Source: Cycloclasticus sp. (GTDB lineage: Bacteria; Pseudomonadota; Gammaproteobacteria; Methylococcales; Cycloclasticaceae). From it: a DNA stretch of 12,601 bases. The stretch is taken from positions 1 through 12,601 of the forward strand of contig DUCA01000193.1 of the NCBI GenBank assembly GCA_012960055.1, given 5' to 3'. This document shows positions 1-6,185 of this stretch, piece after piece. Within the stretch, counting starts at the first letter, position 1; every line of letters starts with the position of its first letter. The notes under the pieces were generated by a model. It saw only the letters and a program-made list of their open reading frames with translations, did not search any database and was not told the DNA's origin. Position numbers and translations under genes: made by a program.

Positions 1-185
1 TTAACCCGCCTCAACACAGCGGCTTCTCGGTCAGGGCGATAAAAATCAACCACCTCACCTTCACGCAACTTTACCGTTGCAACCTCTTTTGCCAACCCCG
101 CGCGCTGGTTAAAAAGTGTCAATAATTTGCTATCTAGCTCATCTATAGTCTTTCGCAATTCAGATAAAGAATTATCAACACTCAT
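1..185 (-). CDS. pheA: Bifunctional chorismate mutase/prephenate dehydratase (P-protein), N-terminal part only
   Basis: Only the first 61 codons lie in the window; the gene continues past the left edge. The P-protein converts chorismate to prephenate and then to phenylpyruvate in cytoplasmic phenylalanine synthesis. The visible part is an AroQ-type chorismate mutase helix: an LRKTIDELDSKLL segment at residues 10-22, then NQRAGLAKEV, then FYRPDREAAVL at 48-58. By alignment from memory with E. coli PheA, the active-site residues Arg11, Arg28, Lys39 and an Arg53-Glu54 pair are present. The FYRP(D/E)REA wording is typical of Pseudomonas-type P-proteins. The ATG (185..183) follows the upstream dehydrogenase stop by 9 nt and has an AGGG ribosome site 7 nt away, so it is probably the last visible gene of the gyrA operon. 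The dehydratase and ACT domains are outside the window; a stand-alone chorismate mutase is possible but less likely in this context. Confidence 0.9.
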   Translation of the reverse strand, partial: MSVDNSLSELRKTIDELDSKLLTLFNQRAGLAKEVATVKLREGEVVDFYRPDREAAVLRRV

Positions 186-192
186 ACTCAGA

Positions 193-196
193 CCCT
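193..196 (-). promoter_or_regulatory. Ribosome binding site of pheA overlapping the serA-type stop codon
   Basis: On the minus strand AGGG lies 7 nt before the pheA ATG, and its A and first G are also the last two bases of the upstream TAG stop. Ribosomes finishing the dehydrogenase therefore cover the pheA initiation site. This supports translational coupling and fixes the pheA start. Confidence 0.6.
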
Positions 197-1358
197 ATAT
201 GGTTCGTACTGATAGAACGCCATCAATGCTTTTAATTTGATTAACCACTTCATCGGTAATTACCGTATCAACGTCTAACAAGGTATAAGCCAAGTCGCCA
301 CGAGATTTATTCAATAAATCCAATATGTTATGCCCTGTTTCAGCCAAAATGCTGGAAATTTGACCCACCATGTTTGGCACATTTGAATTCGCAATGGCCA
401 TACGGTGACCACTCACTCGTGGCATTTTAACCGCTGGGAAATTTACTGAATTTTTAATATTACCGTTTTCCAAGAAGTCTTGAAGTTGATTAGCGATCAT
501 AATCGCGCAATTTTCTTCCGCTTCCGCTGTAGAAGCGCCCAAATGAGGCAAGGTAATAACACGCGGGTGGTTTTTTAATAAATTGCTAGGGAAGTCACAA
601 ACATACGCATACAACTTACCTGAATCCAGCGCGGCAACAACGTCTTGATCATTAACAATGCCATTTCTGGAAAAGTTCAAGATAACGGCGTTATCGTTCA
701 TTGTGACAATGCGACTCGCGTTGATTAAGTCTTTAGTTCCTTCGTTAAAAGGCACATGAATTGTCACGAAATCTGATTTCGATAACAGCTCATCTACGGT
801 CGCTGCTGACTGAATAGTCGATGACAATTGCCAAGCTCTTTCCACTGTAATAGCAGGATCAAAACCCACAACGCTCATGCCCAAATCTTGCGCTGTATTG
901 GCGACAGATGTACCAATAGCACCCAGACCTATAACACCTAAAGTACGACCAGGTAATTCAAAACCAACGAAGTTTTTCTTAACCTGCTCAACTTCTTTGG
1001 CAATTGACTCATCATCGCCTTCTAGGTTTTTAGCACATTCCCAAGCTTGGCAAATATTACGACAGGCCAACAGCATGCCGGTAACAACCAACTCTTTAAC
1101 TGCATTCGCATTGGCACCCGGTGCATTAAAAACAGGTATACCCAAAGCACTCATTTTTTCGATAGGGATATTATTCACACCGGCGCCCGCACGACCAACA
1201 GCCAACACACTGTTTGGAATATCCATATCGTGCATTTTTAAAGAACGAAGCATATACGCATCTGGATTTTGTATCTCAGAAGCGACTTCGTATTTATCTC
1301 TTGGGAATTTCTCTAAACCTTTTACAGAAATATTATTTAACGTTTGAACTTTATACAT
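195..1358 (-). CDS. serA: D-3-phosphoglycerate dehydrogenase, short form with C-terminal ACT domain
   Basis: Predicted to oxidise 3-phosphoglycerate to 3-phosphohydroxypyruvate with NAD, the first step of serine synthesis. The 387 residues show a split substrate domain with GRAGAGVNNIP at 55-65, a Rossmann fold with GLGAIG at 144-149, the substrate/catalytic Arg231 in NFSRNG, His272 in LPHLGAS, and an ACT domain from about 320 to the end. It is shorter than E. coli SerA (about 410). The Glu that pairs with the catalytic His in E. coli (TEP after IDVF) has no clear counterpart: the region reads CDFPSNLL at 254-261. In the ACT domain Asn326 and Asn344 match serine-binding Asn positions of E. 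coli, but the His is replaced by Asn324, so serine feedback is uncertain. The gene sits 28 nt after serC with AAGG 7 nt before the ATG. The family is certain; the exact substrate is inferred from the neighbouring serC. Confidence 0.88.
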   Translation of the reverse strand: MYKVQTLNNISVKGLEKFPRDKYEVASEIQNPDAYMLRSLKMHDMDIPNSVLAVGRAGAGVNNIPIEKMSALGIPVFNAPGANANAVKELVVTGMLLACRNICQAWECAKNLEGDDESIAKEVEQVKKNFVGFELPGRTLGVIGLGAIGTSVANTAQDLGMSVVGFDPAITVERAWQLSSTIQSAATVDELLSKSDFVTIHVPFNEGTKDLINASRIVTMNDNAVILNFSRNGIVNDQDVVAALDSGKLYAYVCDFPSNLLKNHPRVITLPHLGASTAEAEENCAIMIANQLQDFLENGNIKNSVNFPAVKMPRVSGHRMAIANSNVPNMVGQISSILAETGHNILDLLNKSRGDLAYTLLDVDTVITDEVVNQIKSIDGVLSVRTI

Positions 1359-1386
1359 TTTAAGACCTTAATTATTAAACTATTTA

Positions 1387-2469
1387 TTATGCTTTTGTTC
1401 TTTCGAACTCAGTCATCATACTGATTAATGCATCGACACCCTCTTCAGGCATTGCATTATAAATACTGGCGCGCATACCGCCTACTGAACGATGCCCTTT
1501 AAGCGTAACCAAGCCTGCTTCTGTCGCCTCGCTTAAAAACAGCGCATCTAGCTCGCTGTTTGCCAATGTGAATGGAATGTTCATACGAGAACGTGAATTC
1601 AGCTGCACTGGGTTCGCATAAAAATCTGACGCATCAATTGCAGCGTATAATTTTTCTGCTTTACGCACATTACGCGCTTCGATGCCGGCAACACCACCAT
1701 TTTCTTTAATCCATTCAAACACTAAACCCATTAAATACCAGCTATATGTGGCCGGCGTGTTGAACATCGAACCCGCATCAGCATGATTTTTGTAATCCAT
1801 CATCGATGGTGAACCCGCTTTGGCATTGCCAATCAAATCTTCACGAACAATTGTTAATGCGATACCTGAGGGGCCCATGTTTTTTTGCCCACCGGCGTAA
1901 ATCACACCGAATTTGCTAACATCAACGGCTCTAGACAAAATATTTGACGACATATCCGCCACCAAATCCAACCCGCCTACATCTGGCACATCTTGAAACT
2001 CAACGCCACCAATAGTTTCGTTACTGGTGTAGTGTAAGTACGCCGCGTCTTGGCCAATATCCCAGCTATCTACAGCAGGTATGGAAGTAAAATTATCATC
2101 TTCCGAACTGGCTGACAGTTGCACATTGCAGTGAATTTTAGCTTCTTTAATAGCTTTCTTAGACCACGCACCGGTGTTTACGTAACACGCCTTGTTTTTA
2201 CCTTGCAGCAAATTCATCGGCACCATGGAGAACTGTGTTGTTGCGCCACCTTGTAAGAACAACACTTTGTAATTTGCCGGCACATTCATCAATTCTCTTA
2301 CATCGGCTTCGGCTTTTTCTGCAATCGAAATAAAATCTTTGCCGCGATGGCTCATTTCCATCACTGACATGCCGCAACCATTCCAATCAAGCATCTCGCT
2401 TTGTGCCTTCTGTAAAACTTCCAATGGCACTGCTGCAGGGCCAGCACTAAAATTATAAACACGGGACAT
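1387..2469 (-). CDS. serC: Phosphoserine aminotransferase
   Basis: Transfers the amino group of glutamate to 3-phosphohydroxypyruvate to give O-phosphoserine. The enzyme also acts on the analogous vitamin B6 precursor in organisms using the deoxyxylulose pathway. It is a class V, PLP-dependent cytoplasmic enzyme. The 360 residues are full family length. The start is NFSAGPAAVP, with SHRGKDF (His41, Arg42) for substrate phosphate binding. Asp172 in VADMSS lies near the PLP ring nitrogen, and the Schiff-base Lys196 is in YAGGQKNMGPSG. GHRSVGGMRASIYNA at 325-339 carries the C-terminal arginines (Arg327, Arg333). The start ATG has a strong AAGGAG six nt upstream and lies 19 nt after the gyrA stop, so the two genes are almost surely co-transcribed, as in Pseudomonas. 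The next gene supplies its substrate. Nothing looks damaged. Confidence 0.97.
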   Translation of the reverse strand: MSRVYNFSAGPAAVPLEVLQKAQSEMLDWNGCGMSVMEMSHRGKDFISIAEKAEADVRELMNVPANYKVLFLQGGATTQFSMVPMNLLQGKNKACYVNTGAWSKKAIKEAKIHCNVQLSASSEDDNFTSIPAVDSWDIGQDAAYLHYTSNETIGGVEFQDVPDVGGLDLVADMSSNILSRAVDVSKFGVIYAGGQKNMGPSGIALTIVREDLIGNAKAGSPSMMDYKNHADAGSMFNTPATYSWYLMGLVFEWIKENGGVAGIEARNVRKAEKLYAAIDASDFYANPVQLNSRSRMNIPFTLANSELDALFLSEATEAGLVTLKGHRSVGGMRASIYNAMPEEGVDALISMMTEFERTKA

Positions 2470-2488
2470 CTAAATCTCCTTAATACTA

Positions 2489-5080
2489 TTAATTTGTTGT
2501 TTGTTCATCGGATGAATCGCCGCCGTCGGCACCCGCATCCACGTCTTCGTCATCTAGGCTTGCAATTCGATCTAAGCCGATGACTTTTTCATTCTTACTT
2601 GGGCGAATCACCCGCACACCTTGCGTGTTCCTACCCAAAATTGATATTTCACTGGTACGCGTTCTTACCAGTGTGCCACCATCGGTGATCAGCATCAATT
2701 CATCCGTCTCACCCACCAACACCGCACCCACTAAGGCACCGTTTCGCTCACTGGTTTGCATGGCAATAACGCCCTGACCACCACGCTTATGAATCGGGTA
2801 CTCTTCAATCTGCGTACGTTTACCGTAACCATTTTCAGTCAATGTTAACACCGTGCCTTCTTGTGCAATGATTAATGAAATAATTAGCTCTTTGTCTTTT
2901 AAGCGCATACCGCGAACACCGCTTGCTGTCCGCCCCATCGCTCTAACATCTGCTTCATTAAAACTGGCCACTTTGCCGGAACTGGCAAACAACATCACAT
3001 CTTCTTGACCGTTGGTGACCGCCACGCCCACTAGCGCATCGTCATCGCGTAAATCAATCGCTATTTTGCCGTTAGCGCGAGGTTTCTCAAATTCTTTGAT
3101 GTTGGTCTTTTTAACCGTGCCCGCTTGAGTCGCCATAAAGACAAACTCATCGTCGTTAAACGCACGAATAGGGAGAATCGCGTTGATGCGCTCATCGCTT
3201 TCTAGTGGCAATAGGTTAACAATCGGTTTACCTCTGGCAATTCTGCTTGCCACCGGCAAGTTAAACACGCGCAACCAATACACTTTGCCTTTACTCGAGA
3301 AGCACAAAACCGTGTCATGCGTATTGGCAATAAACAGTTTATCGATGAAATCTTCGTTCTTGGTGTTTGCCGCTGTTTTTCCTTTACCACCACGGCGTTG
3401 AGCCGTGTAAGACGTTAACGGTTGTGATTTCACATAACCTTCATGCGACAAGGTCACCACCATGTCTTCTTCGGTAATTAAATCTTCAGCGGTTAAGTTA
3501 AGGAATTTATCGACAATTTCTGTCCGGCGGTCGTCTTTATATTCTTCAATCAGCTTAACCAGCTCTTCACTGATTACCGTCATCAAGCGCTCTCTATGAG
3601 CCAGAATATCCAATAAATCGTCAATTACTACAATTAGCTCTTTATACTCTTGAAGAATTTTATCTTGCTCAAGCCCCGTTAAACGGTGCAAGCGAAGCTC
3701 AAGAATGGCTTGTGCTTGCGCGGGTGATAAATGATAGCTGCCGGCCAATAAACCGTACTGATCTTCAAGGTTATCTGGGCGAGAACGGCTTGAATCTGAT
3801 TTTGATAATAAATCAGATACCAAACCCGGCTGCCAAGCGACGCCTAATAAACTTACCTTGGCTTCCGCCGGCGTTTTTGCAGCTTTAATCATCGCAATCA
3901 TGTCATCAATGTTTGATAACGCAACCGCCAAACCTTCTAAGTTATGTGCACGCTCACGCGCTTTACGCAGATCGTAAATCGTCCTACGCGTTACAACTTC
4001 TCTACGATGATCAATGAACGCATTAAGTATCTGCTTTAAATTCAAACACTTAGGACGACCATCAATCAACGCCACCATATTGATACCGAACACATTTTGC
4101 AATTGTGTGTGCTGATACAAGTTATTGATGATGACTTCAGGTACTTCGCCGCGTTTCAGCTCAATCACCATGCGCATGCCGTCTTTATCTGACTCATCAC
4201 GCAAGCCAGAAATGCCTTCTAATTTCGCATCCTTAACCAGATGCGCAATTTTTTCCATCAAACGTGCTTTGTTAACCTGATACGGCAATTCTGTAACAAC
4301 GATAGATTGCTTGCTACTCACGCCTTCTTCGCCCTCGACATGGTAACGCGCACGTAAGTAAATCTTACCGCGACCGGTATGATATGCCTCACGAATACCC
4401 GCTGCGCCATTGATAATACCAGCGGTTGGGAAGTCAGGCCCCGGAATACATTCCATCAATTCATCAATGGTTGTTTCAGAATTTTCAATCAAGCGCAGGC
4501 AAGCAGCCGTAATTTCCGCCAAGTTATGTGGCGGAATATTGGTCGCCATACCCACCGCGATACCCGACGAGCCATTGACCAGCAACGTAGGAACGCGCGT
4601 TGGGAGAACAGTCGGTTCGTATTCCGACTCATCGTAGTTAGCATTAAAATTAACCGTCTCTTTATCCAAATCCGCCAACATTTCATGTGACAGCTTGGAC
4701 ATACGAATCTCGGTATAACGCATCGCCGCCGCAGAATCACCATCCACCGAACCGAAGTTACCCTGACCATCCACCAACATATGACGCATTGAAAATGGCT
4801 GCGCCATACGAACGATGGTGTCATACACTGCGGTATCACCATGTGGATGGTATTTACCAATCACGTCACCGACGATACGCGCTGATTTTTTGTACGGCTT
4901 ATTCCAATCGTTGTTCAGCACACTCATCGCAAATAGCACTCGACGATGCACTGGCTTCAAGCCATCTCTCACATCCGGCAATGCTCGGCCAACAATAACG
5001 CTCATTGCGTAGTCTAAATACGACTGGCGCATTTCATCTTCAATATTGACGGGTATCGTTTCTTTTACGAGCTCAACCAT
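2489..5080 (-). CDS. gyrA: DNA gyrase subunit A
   Basis: Breakage-reunion subunit of the GyrA2GyrB2 type II topoisomerase that introduces negative supercoils. The 863 residues are near the E. coli length of 875. The winged-helix domain runs from the start, with catalytic Tyr122 in AAMRYTEIR. The quinolone-resistance region HPHGDTAVYDTIV places Thr at 83 and Asp at 87. The tower and coiled coil extend to about 520. The GyrA box QRRGGKG at 561-567, needed for DNA wrapping and true gyrase activity, distinguishes it from topoisomerase IV ParC. The C-terminal beta-pinwheel repeats follow, ending in an acidic tail rich in Asp and Glu. AGGAG lies 10 nt before the ATG, and the N-terminus (PVNIEDEM...SYLDYAMSVI) matches the family, so the start is secure. 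It is the first gene of the gyrA-serC-serA-pheA cluster. Confidence 0.99.
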   Translation of the reverse strand: MVELVKETIPVNIEDEMRQSYLDYAMSVIVGRALPDVRDGLKPVHRRVLFAMSVLNNDWNKPYKKSARIVGDVIGKYHPHGDTAVYDTIVRMAQPFSMRHMLVDGQGNFGSVDGDSAAAMRYTEIRMSKLSHEMLADLDKETVNFNANYDESEYEPTVLPTRVPTLLVNGSSGIAVGMATNIPPHNLAEITAACLRLIENSETTIDELMECIPGPDFPTAGIINGAAGIREAYHTGRGKIYLRARYHVEGEEGVSSKQSIVVTELPYQVNKARLMEKIAHLVKDAKLEGISGLRDESDKDGMRMVIELKRGEVPEVIINNLYQHTQLQNVFGINMVALIDGRPKCLNLKQILNAFIDHRREVVTRRTIYDLRKARERAHNLEGLAVALSNIDDMIAMIKAAKTPAEAKVSLLGVAWQPGLVSDLLSKSDSSRSRPDNLEDQYGLLAGSYHLSPAQAQAILELRLHRLTGLEQDKILQEYKELIVVIDDLLDILAHRERLMTVISEELVKLIEEYKDDRRTEIVDKFLNLTAEDLITEEDMVVTLSHEGYVKSQPLTSYTAQRRGGKGKTAANTKNEDFIDKLFIANTHDTVLCFSSKGKVYWLRVFNLPVASRIARGKPIVNLLPLESDERINAILPIRAFNDDEFVFMATQAGTVKKTNIKEFEKPRANGKIAIDLRDDDALVGVAVTNGQEDVMLFASSGKVASFNEADVRAMGRTASGVRGMRLKDKELIISLIIAQEGTVLTLTENGYGKRTQIEEYPIHKRGGQGVIAMQTSERNGALVGAVLVGETDELMLITDGGTLVRTRTSEISILGRNTQGVRVIRPSKNEKVIGLDRIASLDDEDVDAGADGGDSSDEQTTN

Positions 5081-5194
5081 TTAACGGTATCTCCTGAAAT
5101 GCCTTTTATGAATTGCAATAATCAAAAAGGGCGATTAAAGATGGCCGCTTAGCCACCGTTCAATCACCTCTAAATTGATGGTAATAAGCTCGGA

Positions 5195-5225
5195 ATTATA
5201 CCTTAAACACACATCGCCTTAACAG
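5195..5225 (-). promoter_or_regulatory. Candidate sigma-70 promoter of gyrA
   Basis: On the minus strand a perfect TATAAT occupies 5200..5195, preceded by AAGG. No good TTGACA lies 16-18 bp upstream; the best fits are TTAAGG or TGTTAA. The promoter is therefore a strong -10 with a weak -35. Transcription would start near 5188 and give a leader of just over 100 nt. It is the only convincing -10 box between the ligA operon and gyrA. It is a prediction from sequence only. Confidence 0.45.
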
Positions 5226-5314
5226 CTTTCTTTGTTGCCCAAAGAGATTGATTCTGATCCCTTTAAATCACCCTACGCGAAGAAAAAACAACTGCCACCC
5301 CCATCACTAGGAAA

Positions 5315-5330
5315 GCTCGTCAACGACGGC
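5315..5330. terminator. Weak candidate terminator hairpin between the ligA region and gyrA
   Basis: GCTCGTCAACGACGGC can fold as a 6-bp stem with one bulged base and a 3-nt loop. On the plus strand it is followed by AATTTTT. On the minus strand, the direction of all genes here, it is preceded by an A-tract and followed only by TTT. It is too weak to be called a good intrinsic terminator, but it is the best one between ligA and the gyrA promoter. Confidence 0.22.
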
Positions 5331-5349
5331 AATTTTTAAATGTAGTAAG

Positions 5350-6173
5350 TTACGCTGATTTTTGCTGAGACGTTAAATCAGCGATGATTTCACCACCGCT
5401 TAACACCCGATTACGGCCAGCATTTTTCGCTAATTACAACGCCTTATCCGCCATATCAATCAAAACAGCACGGTCGATTTATTTTAACATCCCTGGCTGA
5501 CCCACGATGAAAGTTGAAACACCAATTGAAACTGTGAACTGCAAACGCTTGCCCTCACTTATTTCAAGAACGGACTTATCAAAAAGACTGCTGCGCCTCA
5601 ATTGTTCGTAATTCAGTGTGTTTTCCATACATACGCTAAGCACTTTCCCTAAGCGATCTAAAAAGTATGTTGCCATATCCACCTGGAAACGCGCATCATT
5701 TTCACTGCCGAACACTATGCAGCCCAAATACACGCCACGCCGTAACAACGCAATAACAGCCACTGCCTGCGGCAACGCCTTTCCAGCGGGTCGAAACTCA
5801 CCAGGCAGCACATCCGGCTCCATCGCCCATTAAAACCTACTGAGAAAACCCAGGCTTTTGTTTAAACAAGCCCATATCCGACAATCAAAGGATGCCTGGG
5901 CATTCATCAGATCTGAATGCCATCCTTCGTAAGAAATCGCCTGATTTCATCATTCTCATCAGCCAACACAAGCGACAATGATTCGAGGTCAAACACCGCC
6001 CTAACATCATCGTGAATATACTCTATCAGCTCTCACAGTCAATTCAGCGACAACAAACGCATCTCCAAACCCTGAAAAAGCTTCAGCATGTCCTCGTTTT
6101 TTTGCACGCGGGTAATCATGCCGTACATATGACTCTGCAACATGCAAACTTGGGTTTCTAAATCGTCTTCCAT
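5350..6173 (-). pseudogene. Decayed sensor (DUF484/GAF-like) plus GGDEF diguanylate cyclase gene
   Basis: Reading from an ATG at 6173, 12 nt after the ligA stop, three pieces in two frame changes reconstruct one protein. Piece one runs to about 5910: a helical N-terminus with QKNEDMLKLFQGLEMRLLSL, then ELIEYIHDDVRAVFDLESLS and DENDEIRRFL. It is broken by TGA at 6041..6039 and 6035..6033 and ends in a double TGA at 5909..5904. Piece two, in another frame, reads DECPGIL*LSDMGLFKQKPG and hits TAG at 5839..5837. Piece three opens at 5823 with a GAF/DUF484-like core (VIALLRRGVYLGCIVFGS, then MENTLNYEQLRR). It then jumps from SLFDKSV straight to the GGDEF C-terminus FTVSIGVSTF. A TAA at 5481..5479 and another at 5436..5434 interrupt the last motif, ADKAL*LAKNAGRNRV. 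The catalytic GG(D/E)EF centre is missing, so no c-di-GMP synthesis is expected. The family match is from memory of conserved motifs; the repeated disablements are seen directly. Confidence 0.82.
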
Positions 6174-6185
6174 CGTTATTCGAAA

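Larger units (their letters stand above)
5081..5349. other. Non-coding upstream region of gyrA
   Basis: About 270 bp between the end of the decayed diguanylate cyclase gene and the gyrA start. No convincing gene is visible on either strand. Reading on the minus strand, it holds a small imperfect hairpin, a short sequence resembling a mobile-element end (discussed in the findings), a good -10 box, and a leader of roughly 105-110 nt before gyrA. The leader includes CCTTTT...AAAAGG, which could form a weak AT-rich hairpin just ahead of the ribosome site. Confidence 0.7.

Noticed and set aside
877..1347. Plus-strand reading frame of 156 codons opposite the dehydrogenase gene
   Set aside because: It lies fully antisense to a gene with clear motifs, and its translation shows no recognisable domain or ribosome site.
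4379..4998. Several plus- and minus-strand alternative frames within gyrA
   Set aside because: They overlap the most conserved part of gyrA, and their products are low-complexity shadows.
5479..5823. Stand-alone 114-residue protein
   Set aside because: Its start falls in the middle of a GAF/DUF484-like domain, and matching sequence continues before it and after its stop, so it is a fragment of the pseudogene.
5618..5833. Plus-strand 71-codon frame in the pseudogene
   Set aside because: Antisense to the readable sensor-domain remains; no motif or ribosome site.
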